From: Cerioporus squamosus
Lineage: Eukaryota > Basidiomycota > Agaricomycetes > Polyporales > Polyporaceae
Direction of reading: 5' to 3'
Length of the DNA: 64,000 nt
NCBI GenBank assembly: GCA_022592435.1
Contig: JABYQS010000011.1
Coordinates: 186,001 to 250,000, forward strand
The notes beneath the pieces were generated by a model. That model was not told the origin of the DNA and did no database searches. It saw only the letters and a program-made list of their open reading frames with translations. Of the stretch, positions 48,137 to 60,875 are shown one piece after another (within the stretch, counting starts at the first letter, position 1; each line of letters opens with the position of its first letter). The translations under genes and the position numbers were made by a program.

Positions 48137-51100
48137 CTAGGACTCCGAGTCACCAGCAGCGCGCTGTGTCCATTCGATCGCCTTCGCCTTCACGGCTTCT
48201 TGCCCCTCCTCGTCGCCCAAGCGACGCTCGAGCTCTAGCCACTTCTTGAAGAAAGACCTGCATGTCTGTCAGCACATATGCATCTCTGGGCGATGAGGGG
48301 CAATATACTCACTTCGCTTTGTGGCTAGTCATTTTGAGGGCCAAAACACGGTTGAAGAGGTTCCTGAGGTTATTGATGTCCCCCTGACCGGCCTCCATGT
48401 CCATATATATTGACCACATGTCCCAACGTTTGGGATGCGAGTCGACAATGCCTTCGAAGATCGTCTTCCCTCGCTCGGATCACCGAGCTTGTATTCGAGC
48501 TGTGCGAACTTGGCAATCGTCTTCAAGTCTGAATTGCATAGCATTCAGCACGAGTAGGGTCATGCTATGTCCAAAGGACTCACGTTTGCGCTTCTCCAGA
48601 CTCTGCAGACTGCGAGGAAGGAGCTTGCGCGCTTCCTCCAGCATACCACGCTTAAGGTAGTGCTCGCCGAAGAGTGTCCAGACTTTGGAGCTCTGAGAGA
48701 ACTTCTTGCACGTCCTCTTGTATTGTTCCTCCGCTTTCTGCAAGGTTTTCCCGTCAGTGACGGGGAGGTACCGAGAATGATTAGGGCTTACCTCTGGCTT
48801 GTCGCTCTGCTCAAAGATCTCAGCCATGCGTAGGTGGATGGTCTTAGAGTCATTGTGCCGCGCAGCATCCTTGAACGTCGCTTCGAGAGACTCGTCGGTA
48901 CCATAGACATTCTCGAGGTTGAGCAGAGCGATCCAGACGTTCAGCTTCTCCTGCTCCTCGCGGAAGCTGATGGTCTTCAAGGCGCGCTTGGCGATCTCTC
49001 GTGCCTTGTCAATCTCGGAGATCTGCAGCTGGAACGACATGTACTGGACCCAGAGGTAGGACGAGTTCGGGGAACCAAGGAGTAGACGCTCGAAGTCAGC
49101 GTTGGACTCCGGGGCTTTGGTGTGCATGTCCGCGGTCAAGTCTTGCTCAATCTCCTTGCGCTTCTTCTTCTTCCTTTTGCCCTCCTGTTGGTCGTCATCG
49201 TCGCTCTCCTCCGAATCCATGTCGACATCGTCAGCAGGATCGGGAACGGACCATTGGAAACCGCCACCCAGTTGGAGCGTGTCCGCTGGCGCGCTAGAGG
49301 TGGCAGTGGAGCGACCTGAAGGGCGCTGCAAGTCGAGGGTGAAGTCGACGTCCATTCCCTGTTCTTCATCGTCCGACTCTTCGGGAGAGTTGTCGCTGGC
49401 CGCAGCTTCGTCGCCCGATTCCTCCTCTGCATCTTCCTCCGCATCGTCTTCATCATCTGTGCCTTCAACCACACCGAAAGCTGGTGAAGAGCCCCGTGGG
49501 ACCTCATCGTCCTCTTCGTCAGCTTCCTCCTGCTCGAAGTCTTTCTCTTCAAAGTAGGATGGCTTGAGGCCAAACGAAATGCGACGCTTCTCCTTATCGA
49601 TAGACAGAACAACAGCTTTGACCTTGTCGCCTTCCCGGAAGCTCCGCAGTGCCAAGGTGACATCAGCATCCTTGTTGTCGGAGAGCTGGGAAGAACGTCA
49701 GACACAACTCTGAGAGATAGCGAAGGAGCTACTGACCTCGGATTTGTGGCAGAGGCCACTGATCTTCGATCCCTCGACCTCGATGAAGATGCCGTAGTCT
49801 TCGACCCTCTTGACACGACCGTCAATCTTCTGACCTTCGCTGAAGTCAGACAGCGTGAGTTGCGAGCGATTGTCACGCTTGAGGTCACCAGACCGGAAGG
49901 ACAGCTCGATCTGCTTCTTTTCCGGGTTGATGCTGAGGGCAACTGGTTAGCAGAAATCGCTATTATGGACGAGGGGAACGCCCTCACCTGAGGATACGTC
50001 CCTTGACGAGTTGGTTTGCGGAAAACTGGCTCTTCCAGTCCTTGACGTACTACGCAATGTTAATATTGCAGTTCAGAAAAGAGAGCGCTTGTGCACTCAC
50101 GTCGTCGAAGAGTTCTTTGATCTGTACACGGGCGTCGATGTTGCGACCCAGCGTAACGAATAGACCATGTTCTGCCACACTCTTGATGAAACCGCGAACG
50201 CTTTGGCCGACCTTGAGTCCGTCCAAGTTGTTGATTTCCGGGTCCACGACCGGCTTATCCTGGCCAGGGAAGAGACGAGACAACCGCGTAGAGAGCATCA
50301 CTTGCCGCTTCTCCTTGTCGACCGAGAGGACAACCGCCTTCAACACCGAGTCTACAGCTGGGAACGGTTTGCCGTTCTCGTAGTCATCGCACGCGTCGGT
50401 GGGATGGAGGAGACCAGTGATCGAGTTCGTGAGCTTGATGAGTGCACCATGGCGGTTGTGCCGGAGGACGCGCCCGCCCACAAGCTGACCAGGTTGAACG
50501 GTGTCGATCGACAGTTGGCTCTTCTGCACAAGCTGTTCCTTCTCCTTCGGCTTGGTGGCTACGAGGACGAAGCCCTTCTCAGGGTTTCGAGAGGTCACGA
50601 CAAGATCCTGAAGCTTGTCGCCAGCTTTGAGACTGGAGCGCAGCTGCGCGACGGACACTTCACGGCGATTGGCGAGGTTGGTGAGGGAGAGCAGGGCCGT
50701 GACTTGCGTCGGCTGGAGAGTGACAACAGCCTTGTCCTTGCGGATGTCAGAAACGACACCTTCGACGATGTCGCCGATGTCCACGCCGCTGATATCTGTG
50801 ATGGCTGACTTGAAGTTCGGCGACGCTTGTCGGATACTCGCTGTGATGCGGAAGTCTCCGGGTCCACCGCGATGATGCGAACTTGCACCGGCTTGCCAAC
50901 AGAGAAGGCCGATGATAATGAAGTCAGCGCAGTTTCGCTATGGAGAAAGACGTTAGGCATGAGACTAATGCGCTCGGCAGGATGCAACTGACCTCGCTTC
51001 ACGCGCGGGGACGAAGGCTTTCAAGTTGTTGTAGAACTCCACCTGCAAGCTCTTGTCCGAGACCTTGAAGACTACTGCGTGGGTCACAACGCCAACCTGC

Positions 51101-53243
51101 GCGTCACTCAATGTCGAGATGATAGGCAGGTTGGATTCCACCAAAGTCTTCTTGGCAGTGAGAGCGATGCGCTTCCGTTCTGGGTTCACCACGAGGACCT
51201 GCACCAATGTGAGTATAATCTCAGCATGAGTAGCGTAAGACGCACTCGACACTTGATACTGCCTCCAGGTTTGAAACGCTTCTGCGGGTGCTTAAGCGTA
51301 ATGTCGGCGTAGTGGTTTGGCCATATCACGCCATCCACATTCCCGGAGATGGAGACGAAAAGAGCCGAGTCCGTGAGTTTCTTCACAGTGCCCTTGATGA
51401 CCTCGCCGACTTGGACATCGCCAACTTGCAAGAACTTCTGGGCCAGCACCGATGGTCGTAATGACAACTGGAGGATACCATCCAGTGGATAGTAGCCGGT
51501 GACTCTTGCCTTATGGACAGTGCCGAGCTTCCATGCACCAGATGACGAGGACAACGTCGGAACATGCTCATCCGAGACTTGCGAGATCTGCAGTGAGGTT
51601 AGTAGAAATGCAAAAGGCTCACGAGCAATGAGACTTACGTGAACGAAGCCCTCGACGCCAGGGGCTACTTCGACGATAAGTCCACGCTCGCTCTCAATGC
51701 GCGTGACCTTCACGGCCTCAAGGAGAGTTCCAATAGGATACGCTTCCCGAAGATCTGTATTCGCATCATCTGAAGTCGCCGACTTGGTCGTGTACTTGAC
51801 GACGTGGTCAGCAAGGGATAGAGCGAAGCGAGGTGGCGTGGAGGGGCTGATATCGTAGAGAACTCGTGCCTTGACCTTCTGCCCAACCTTGTAGTGTTCC
51901 TCGGGATCGCCAGGAACAAGGTGGAATTGGTCAATTATGCCGTCGAAGTAGCCAAGGACTTGCAGAACAAGGCCGTCTGGTTGGATAGCTGTTACGAGAC
52001 ATTGCACCAGGGAGCCAGGTACGATGGAAGTAACACTGCTGACTTCAGTGAGCTGTTTCATTGCGTCTGAGTATTGTGAAGTGGCAGGAGGGTACGCGAC
52101 TCACGAAGGCTGACGCAAGCGACTTGGACTCCACGGAGACGTTGCACGTACGCCCGTTTCCGGACATCTTGGAGACAGCGACATCGAGTAACCGTCCGAC
52201 ATGCAACTTCTTGTCGCTTTCGAAAGGCCCTTTCTGCGCATCTTTGAAGGACAAGAAGCCGGAGACGTCGGGTATACCCAGGTCAAGGATGTAACCATGA
52301 TCCTCCACACTCTTGACGGCAGCAGAGAGGGTCTGCAGAGTTGTGAATACGCCGGCCACATGTCATTTAGCATCATACGCACAAAGCCTGACCGCAGATC
52401 GGTCTTCGCGACGCCCTCGTTGACCTTGTCCGGAACAAGGCTCATCTCTACTCTCCTGCTGGCCTTCTGCATTTCATCCCGTGCTCTCCCCAACCCAGCC
52501 ACGTCCGTCGCGCCAGGCGCGTGAACGGCGGTTACTACCGCACGCACATACTGTCCGGGGTGGAAGATTTCGAAAAGATCAGGTACGCGTGACGGAGAGC
52601 CTTCCAAATCTTCGTCTTCGGACAAGTCCATCTCAGCATCTTCTATGCTCTCAAGAAGATGGGTAAGCTGGGTCGATATTTGTGTGATAGGGACATGGGC
52701 GTAGAGCTGGTTTGGGAGGGACACGATGAGCGCGAGAGGTTCTACGGCGACCACTTGCCCGAGAATCTTCATTCCAACGACGACTCGCTGACAACTGGTG
52801 TAAACTGACGGATGTACGCTGGAACAATACGACATACCTTGTAATTGAGATGCTCTATCCGGACTCCAGCCTTTTTCTTGCCATCCTGCGCTGCGCCTGT
52901 AGAGGTGCCATGGGCATCCGACTTTCGTTTCCTCTTCGTGCTCTTCGTATTTGAAGACTCCTATAAGATCTTGTCAGATAAATCCTCATGCGCGCTGCGT
53001 GACACGCACCGCGAAGAGCTCCTTGTCTGCTTCCTTTGCTGCCTCGGCACGGAGAGTCTTGACCTCCAGCGGTGTCAAGGTTGTTCCTCCACCGCGCGGG
53101 AAGTCGACGTCGTCCGCAATGAGCGCAGAAGCGGGCTGTGCAGGCTTGTCCTTGGACTTTTTGGACTGCTCCTCCGTCTTCGTCTTCTTTGCTTTGGGAT
53201 TGCCGGAAGCCTCGTCCAACACGCGCTTCTTACCCGCGGCCAT
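48137..53243 (-). CDS. RRP5: rRNA biogenesis protein RRP5 (S1 repeats plus HAT/TPR), with one apparent missing base
   Basis: Large nucleolar factor needed for 18S and 5.8S/25S pre-rRNA processing within the SSU processome. The ATG is at 53243 (MAAGKKRVLDEASGNPKAKK, basic nuclear-targeting start). A series of about a dozen S1 RNA-binding repeats follows, for example VVGMKILGQVVAVEPLALIV, LGIPDVSGFLSFKDA and MDIGDIVEGVVSDIRKDKAV. An acidic linker (EEDAEEESGDEAAASDNSPE) leads to C-terminal HAT repeats (SNADFERLLLGSPNSSYLWV, AREIAKRALKTISFREEQE, WTLFGEHYLKRGMLEEARKL) and FFKKWLELERRLGDEEGQEA, with stop TAG at 48139-48137. Between 48477 and 48476 one base appears to be missing. Inserting one would turn LGDPSEGRRSSKAL into LGDP-ERGKTIFEGIVDS, the expected HAT sequence, and keep the frame to the end. 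Divergent from SF3A2. Confidence 0.92.
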
Positions 53244-53567
53244 GGTGCTTGTGAGTCGTGCTAACCTTGTCGCAGCAAGCGGTCAAGAAATCCGGTCGAA
53301 AGGAATGAAACGGCTAGCACGGAGGAGACAAAACTGAGGATGCCCAGGTGAGCGGAGGATTGGCGGAGGACACCCGCGACTTGCGCTGAGCAGCCAAATT
53401 TTGCCGCCCATAATGATCGGTGAGATCGAGATCTGCCTCACGGTGCTGACTAATCACCAGCCAGAGATCTGTCAGCGCTTCCTGCAGACCGGTGGCGAAC
53501 CTCCTCTTGTCCACTGCCTGTATACTCCCTCCCCTTCCTTCGATTGTTCCGTCTCTCGAACGTCAAA
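53244..53567. promoter_or_regulatory. Bidirectional promoter region, RRP5 / SF3A2
   Basis: 324 bases separate the two divergent start codons; pyrimidine-rich sequence (CTCCCTCCCCTTCCTT at 53525-53540) precedes the SF3A2 ATG. Both genes serve RNA processing, so co-regulation is plausible but not shown. Confidence 0.5.
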
Positions 53568-54439
53568 ATGGGTATGTGTGTTCTTTATGAGCTTGTGTAC
53601 TTATACTGACACGAACCTGCCACAGACTATCAGGTATGCGAGTCTCGCAAGGCGTGCTCCGAAACGCCCTTGCTCACTCATTCTCCAACAGAATCGTGTC
53701 GGTTCCAAGTTCGGCGGTGGAGGTGTTGCTGGGGCGTCAGAGACCAATGTCGACCGCAGGGAGCGGCTGAGGAAGCTAGCTTTGGAGACTATCGACCTTG
53801 CAAAGGTGCGTCTTGCTCCCTCGTGCAATGTGACTTACTGACGACACCATAGGACCCTTACATCCTCCGCAACCACCTCGGTTCTCTAGAATGTCGTCTC
53901 TGTTTGACACTTCACACCAATGAAGGCTCCTACCTCGCGCACACACAAGGGAAGAAGCACCAGACAAACCTCGCGCGGAGAGCTGCGCGTGATCTCAAAG
54001 AAACCCAGCTCATGATAGCGCCGACACAGTCCAATGTCCACAAGAAGGTCTTCTTGAAGATTGGACGTCCTGGTTACCGCGTAACAAAGGTCAGGGACCG
54101 CGACACGGGCAAGGAGGGCATGATGGTCCAGGTTCACTTGCCACAAATCAAGCCCGGCGTCATCCCTCGTCGTCGGTTCATGAGCGCATGGGAGCAGAAG
54201 AGGGAGCCTCCAAACAAGGCCTATCAGTACCTCATTGTGAGTGTCCGTCCTTGTTTCTCTGCCAACATTGGCTCATGCGGGCCCAGGTCGCTGCCGAACC
54301 ATACGAGACCATCGCGTTCCGCATACCGGCGCGCGAAATCGAGGACGAGTCCGACGACGCCGGCTACTGGAACTGGTCTCACTGGGATCCCGATACCAAG
54401 CAGTACAGTTTCCAGTTCATGTTCCGTCTCCAGTACTGA
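53568..54439 (+). CDS. SF3A2: Splicing factor 3A subunit 2 (SF3a66/Prp11)
   Basis: Subunit of the SF3a complex of U2 snRNP, needed for prespliceosome formation. The N-terminus is assembled from a 4-nt coding exon (53568-53571, ATGG), an 8-nt exon (53626-53633, ACTATCAG) and a third exon starting at 53692, giving MDYQNRVGSKFGGGGVAG, the invariant start of the family. The C2H2-type matrin zinc finger is ECRLCLTLHTNEGSYLAHTQ followed by GKKHQTNL. The SF3a66 core then follows: KVFLKIGRPGYRVTKVRD, MVQVHLPQIKPGVIPRRRFM, VAAEPYETIAFRIPAREIED and HWDPDTKQYSFQFMFRLQY, with stop TGA at 54437-54439. The Pro-rich C-terminal repeats of animal SF3A2 are absent, as in other fungi. About 220 residues. Confidence 0.95.
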
Positions 54440-54728
54440 TTGTATGTTATTGTATGCCTGTATCATATTTCTTCGCATCGCGTTGTCGATCGCTTGTCGC
54501 CTTTGAGGCCTGAGGAGTGCGACCGCTCTCTTCGCGTGCTGTTCATTGCGTGCAGGCAAGCTGGGCTACTCCCCGCAGTGGCTTCAAACTAACGTAGATC
54601 GCAGAGCCTTGTGCAGGGGCTCGGTGGGGTGATATTCGCAAGCCCAGGTAAGAGAGTCCATTGCAACGGCTCAGTAAGCATCATGGCAAGACAGGTTATC
54701 GCGCGAGTCGGAAGTCTATATGATAGCG

Positions 54729-55327
<599 letters not shown>

Positions 55328-55820
55328 GTCGAGACGGTCGAAGGAGAGACTGCCGGCAATACAAGGGACGGCTTGCCCTTGTTGCGTCGTCGAGTCTCTA
55401 TTGGGCTATATACCACCTGGCATTCTCGGAACATCCGGTGAGCTTCTATTATCGCTCGGACTTATGCACAGACGCATGTGCGTCGCTCCATTAGGCACTT
55501 CGCATGCATATGCTCGACGCAGATAGGTTGCAACTTGCCGCCTTCTGCTGCGTAGCGGTGTTGCCAATGCCAGATCGGGGCTTAAGCGGAGCGTTCGTGC
55601 CCGAACTAAAGAAATCAAGATGGTCGACACATGGTCAAGAACGTTCGCAAAAGCTCCCAGCATTGGTCGGCGGCCGGGGGCGTGTCCCATGTGGGCGACT
55701 CGCCTTCGGAGCATCAGTCCAAGTAAGGAGTGCCGCCTGCCGACGCACGAACTCTGAACCCGATGACCGCTGCCATCTGCACGAAGCACCAGATTACTGA
55801 AGCACCCTTGTTCGTCCGGC
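55328..55820. other. Intergenic region upstream of the kinase pseudogene
   Basis: About 490 bases holding the ribonuclease promoter. Frames such as 55504-55800 (plus) could include relics of the missing kinase N-lobe, but no glycine loop is recognisable. Confidence 0.45.
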
Positions 55821-57215
55821 GCGTGGGCGATTGCGATAAGCTATACCGTTCGTGAGCTCTATCGTTTCCATGCCGATGTACTGATGATGAGCTTCTGCAG
55901 GCTTACTATCAGTACGACGCAGACGTCGCAATTGCCGAATAACAACAGGTCGATAACCATTAGTGCCCGAACACGCCTGGTCTCCAGAACATACTGACGC
56001 TGCTCGACGACTTCACCATCTCTGGCCCGAATGGCACTCACAAGGTCCTCGTCACCGAAGTAGTCATGCCCCTGAGGGACCTGTCCCGTATGCTTTCAGT
56101 CTGCATGAAGAAGGAAGTCGTAAGGAGCCTTGCATGAGGACTTGCGCACGTACACCACCGTGGTTTCGTACATGGCGGTATGTTTTCCCTGGAATTGATG
56201 TTTACCTCTCTGATTGACACGGACTGGACCCAGATATTCACAAAGGCAACGTTGGTTGCGCCATGCCGCCAAGATTTGCCGAGGAGCAGATTGCGGAGAC
56301 AATGTCGGTGCTGTTTTGCTACGATATGACTATGGTAATACCGGAGAATCCGGCATTGGATGGCCCATCGTGGCCTCCTTATCTTCTCAGCCCGTGCGAC
56401 TTGCTTGACGTATATAGAACTTTCGGCGGGTTGAAGGTGCCCCAGGATGCGAGGCTATACGACTTTGGAAATGGTACGTCTGTTTACCCCCATACATCTT
56501 CACTGTTTTATCTATGACGGGCTCACTGTTTTGACCTCAGCACGGCGAGAGGGAGAGAAAGACGGCACAGATGATGTCCGTTGGGCGAGTCCTCCACCTG
56601 AGGCTGCGTTCGCATACCATGGGTGTGGAGGACTTGAAGCTCTCCCGACCATGGTGGGTGATATTCAGTGCCCCGGTGCATTAGTAAGTTCGTCGACTTT
56701 CTTCTAGCTCGCTTCGCATTAGGCTCATTGCGCACTTAGATCGTTCGGCTGTTCACTGGCCAATCGATCCTCTATGACACAAGTCGTGCGTGCCTACTCG
56801 AGCAGGCGAAGTTTGATGGTGTCATTCCTGCCGCCTGGCGTAACTATTGGGACTCGGTCGCGTATCTGCGCGACAGAAGCGGTATGGAAATCGACATGTT
56901 CTTTGACATCCCACTTCGCCCGAGTACTCACTGTTAACCCTCTACGCCGACACAGACCAAGTCACGCCCGAGAACGCGGACGTTGAATAGTCGAAGCGGC
57001 GCGAGTCCTTCGTGCGAAAGAACCCTGACGTTGACGCCGCGGAGGTGGATCTACTCATCTCGTTATTGCGTCGTATGCTCGCAACGGAACCCGAGACGCG
57101 TCCATCGGCGGACGAGGTTCTTGCTCATGCTTGGTTCGTTGTCGCGAGCGTAACAGAGGCTGCACACGGCACCTCAAGAGGCCTTCCCTCGGGGCCCAAC
57201 ATGGCTGAGCGCTGA
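55821..57215 (+). pseudogene. Protein-kinase pseudogene (SRPK-like), two in-frame stops
   Basis: Kinase pieces appear in order with good splice sites between them: AIAISYTVRELYRFHAD (VAIK region, Lys lost), NILTLLDDFTISGPNGTHKV, MPLRDLSRML, GLAHVHHRGFVHG|DIHKGN (catalytic loop Asp and Asn kept), LYDFGN (DFG kept), RWASPPPEAAF (APE kept), and AAEVDLLISLLRRMLATEPE followed by TRPSADEVLAHAWF. The frame is interrupted by TGA at 56135-56137 (RSLA*GLAHV) and TAG at 56988-56990 (ADVE*SKRRE). No glycine-rich loop is found upstream. GPNG.H after the DDF and the long gap before DFG resemble the SRPK-type kinases that are expanded in agaricomycetes. A functional gene is unlikely given the lost Lys and two nonsense codons. 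Confidence 0.75.
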
Positions 57216-58077
57216 GGGGACGAAGACCTATACAGGCTGCAGGCGAACGAGCCTACTTAAACTTCACTTCAAGCTTCTACAGGCCCTCGATCATTTGTCC
57301 TGGAAGATCTGCAAGGGTCGCCCCCACTTCTTACACGAAGACGCACCCAAGAGAGCTCCAACGCCTACGCGAAGGGAAAGGATGCAGTCCTGACAGGTAG
57401 CAGCGGAGCAAGTTGGCACATGCTTCCCTTCTGTGGCACACCTTCCCAGTGGCCGCGCCTCCTAGATAGCAAGTGTAGGCACACAGTGTATAGACAGCAG
57501 CCTCCGCATTCGCGAGTTTGTGGCCCGCCGAGCACCCAAGCAGACGAGTAGAGGATGTTCCATGACCTTGCAAGTTGCAGCAATTATATTAGAGAGCATG
57601 ACATCGGAGCGAGTGTGTCTATGTGGTGTGCGCGTAAACAGTCGTGGATCGTGATATCACATACAAAGTCGTGGTCGTAGATGGGGTGAAGCTACTGGAG
57701 CGAGAACAGTGTGCGCAGGATGAACGACACGATCAGTGTCAGCACCGCGCGTGAGGAGTAACTAGTGGCGGCAAACGCGAACGTGGAAGTACAGTATGTA
57801 TGCGATGGAGATGGAGGAGCAAGATGATGCGACTACAGCAGATGATCAACAAACTACAGAGGTCTTGATATCAGATACAACAACAATGATACTGTCCGGT
57901 ATGAGTTTCAGAGCATAACGCGATACACGATGGGGGGAAGTTGATGAAGGAAATAACCTAGCAGAATGGGAAATATGGGAATGGGCCTAAGACCACAGCG
58001 CTCACAGTCCAAGGTGAACTTGAAGGTTGAAGGCTTGAAGAACGGCGGCCGCAGCGGCAGCCCCAGCCTCCTCCAGG
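57216..58077. other. Convergent intergenic region
   Basis: About 860 bases between the kinase pseudogene (plus) and PAL1 (minus). It should contain the PAL1 3' UTR. A minus-strand frame near 57765-57691 ends in a hydrophobic stretch but has no supportable upstream exon. No gene is called. Confidence 0.5.
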
Positions 58078-60613
58078 TCACCGGCGCTTGCTCAGCTTCC
58101 TGCCCGCGGTCTTCGAGCTGCTCATCCGCGCCGCCATCTCGCGTTCACGGGCGAGCTCCGCCTCCTTAGCATAGTCAGGCTTGAAGATACCCTGCAAGGG
58201 GATCTCGCGCGGCATCGCCTTCGACCGCTCCTTCTGGCGCTTCGCCTCCTCCTTCTCGAGTTTGGCCTGCTCCTTCTGCCTCCGCGCCTCCTCCTTCTCG
58301 CGTCGCTTGCGCTCCTCCTTCGTTTCCTCCTTCGGCGGCTCGGCGAAGCGCACGCGTGCAGCGAACATCGCCGCGGTCGCGTTGGAGGGGACAGCAGGGA
58401 CCTCGGTGTGCGGGGCGCCCACGGTATGCCTCTTCCTCAGGACCTTGGGGCCTTGGTTCATCGGTATGTCCTGCGCACGCTGTGGCGGCTGTTGATGTTG
58501 GTGCTGCTGCTGAACGGTGGTGATCGAAGGCGCTGTGCTTGGGGGAGGCCGTGGAGGGGGCGCGGACGGGCTGTGACGCTGGGCGAGGATCTCGACGTGC
58601 GCTTGACCGGGCTGCAGTTGCTGGTTCTGCTGCGCGCTCTGTTGCAGCGGCGCAGGCATGACGAGCTTCTTGGGCAGATGGCGGGGAAGAAGAGATGCCG
58701 GCTTGTCCTGGCGGTTTGGAGGAGGCAGATCGATGTCCGGTCTGGGGACGAGGTTGGACGGTGGAAGGTCTGCGCGTGGCTGCCCCGTGGGTAAGGAACG
58801 GGAACCTGACGGCGGACTATCGCGTCGACTTGGCCTTTGGTCTCTGAAACTTGAATCGACAGGCGAATAGGGATTCGTTAACGGCGGTGACAGTTGCGAG
58901 GCCTCGACCGGCAGAGGTGGGGATGAGCGTTGAGCGGACCGCTGAGGTGCTGGTGGCGCCTGCTGGGACTGTGGTTGCTGACGCATCCAAGAGGCTTGCT
59001 CTGGGAACGCTGCGGGACGCACAGCAGGGGTCGCGTGCACTGTGCTCAGATGCACATTGTTGTACTGATCAGGCGTGGGGGGAGAGGGTCCTGTCGGAGG
59101 AACGCGCCGTTGCACCGGAAGCATGAGCGGACTCATGGGCGGAGAGCCCACTGGGAAATTCTCGGCAGGAGGCTTGGGAGGAAGCGCATTCGGGTCCAGT
59201 TGCTGTTGCATGCCGTTGCCTGCGCTCTGCGGTTGATATTGAGAGTAAGAGGGGAAGATCTGGCCCGGGGTGACACCGAGAGAGACATCGTTCGGTTTCA
59301 CGGGTTTCCGCTTTGGAGGCTATTGTTCGGACAGCGTAGTTAGGTTACCTCGAACAACGACACACGAACGCTCGACGCACCTGTGCGCGTTTCTGTGCGG
59401 TAGCTTCCGGGTAGAGGGCAGGCGCAGCTTTGGCGATTGCCTCATACGGTCCGTCGTGGTGCCATGCAAAGCCCAAGGGATCAGACTCATCAAGTTCGTC
59501 TATGCGATCCAGATCGCGAGGGGGGGTTGAAATACTAGGATTCTTGCTACTGCGCCTTCGAGGCTGCGGCGGAGAAGCTTCAGCAGGGATAGGGACGGTC
59601 GATGGCCGAGGTGGAACGTCCACGGCGGGGGCCGGCTGGTGTAGCTCAGGCGCAGATACATTCCGCGCATTGATTGGGGGGCGGAGAACGACCTCTGCCC
59701 TCTTCACCTTGCCTCCATTCTCGGGTTGCGAGGTGGCCTGTTTACTTGCAGAACTGGCAACCGGCTCGGGTCGCTGGTGAGAGTGAGAACGTGTCTCTGG
59801 CAGCGGAGGTGCAGTCGCTCTCTTGGAATCCCTGGGAAGGTAGGAGGACGAAGAATGGGGGGTGCCTGCGGGTGTTTGCGGGTTAGACGAGGAGGACGAG
59901 TCCGTGTCGGAATCAGAGTAGGGAGGTGGCGGTTGCCACATCTCCTGCGCGGCGAGGGATGCGGAGGCGTAGACTGGTGACGGCACCGCAGTGTTTGCAT
60001 GGGACTCATCTGGGGAGCGCTTGCGGAGACGGGAGCCTGGGGTGGATGGGCGCGACGTAGGAGGGGGGACGGGGATGACTCTTGCAGAGCTTGATCGCGA
60101 CATATTTTGTTGAGGAAGAGAAGTGGTAGATGCGTACGGAGTAGATTGCGAGCGAGCATGGCCACGTAGTGGAGGCTCTGGGCCGAGGATGCGCATGCGG
60201 GGAGGGAGATGGGAGTGGTCGACCTCGGATTCGTCGTCCGCGACGGTTGGTGAGTAGTCTGAAAGGCTATCTGCTACGCTTGCGGGGTAGATCTCCTCGC
60301 GGTCGTTCATGCTGAAGAAGAACGGGTTGGAGCGCGGATCCGGAGAAAAGGCGGGGTCATTGAGGAGCGACTGTGGAACTGGCCTGTCGAGGGGTGGATA
60401 GGGCTGCTGCTGGGGCATGAACGGGGGGAGCTGGCCTGGATACGGTGCGCCGGGGAGGGGATAAGATAGAGGGAAGGGCGAGAAGGGCTGCTGGGGAAGA
60501 GGCTGGGGATAGGCAGGGAAGCCGGGAGGAAAGTGCTGGAAGGGCTGGAGGTGGGGCGGGAGAGAGAGACGCTGCTGGCGGGGGTCATCGTGCTGATAGA
60601 AGTACGGGTTCAT
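58078..60613 (-). CDS. PAL1: Pal1-family cell-morphology protein
   Basis: Membrane-associated polarity/endocytic-coat protein; in fission yeast Pal1 maintains cylindrical shape and works with the endocytic coat protein Sla2. The ATG is at 60613 (MNPYFYQHDDPRQQ) and the stop TGA at 58080-58078. It is almost entirely low complexity: a Pro/Gln/Tyr-rich start (LPQQPFSPFPLSYPLPG), Ser-rich middle and a basic, charged tail (EETKEERKRREKEEARRQKE) likely to form a helix. The family core is DRIDELDESDPLGFAWHHDG followed by PYEAIAKAAPALY. One intron near 59380-59319 joins AQKRAQ to PPKRKPVKPNDVSLG. About 820 residues. Divergent from SLD2 over 262 bases. Confidence 0.85.
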
Positions 60614-60875
60614 GGGCAGGCTCGCCACTGGCCACTGGCGGGGGCGCAGGCTATGACGAGATGGCGGACGCTCCAGCTCGAGCCTTTGACTGCCTCTGCC
60701 TGAGCCTCCTGAGCGCCTGAGCCTGCCTGAGCACCCCGCCCGAGACGGCTGTGCCTGCTCCAGTCCACACCCTCCCAGACGCCCGCTCCCATATCGGGCA
60801 CCCGCACGTGGCCAGCGCGTCCTCTCGACGCGTCGCGGTTCTCTCGGCTTCAGTCTCCTCCTCCTCCGCCCACCC
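60614..60875. promoter_or_regulatory. Bidirectional promoter region, PAL1 / SLD2
   Basis: 262 bases separate the divergent start codons. Repeated GAGCCTGCCTGAG/CTGCCTGAGCC-like sequence lies at 60690-60735. No specific regulator is claimed. Confidence 0.45.

Noticed and set aside
57691..57765. Minus-strand frame ending AVLTLIVSFILRTLFSLQ and a stop, resembling a GPI-anchor signal
   Set aside because: No upstream exon, signal peptide or domain can be attached; it lies where the PAL1 3' UTR should be, and short hydrophobic tails occur by chance in pyrimidine-rich sequence.
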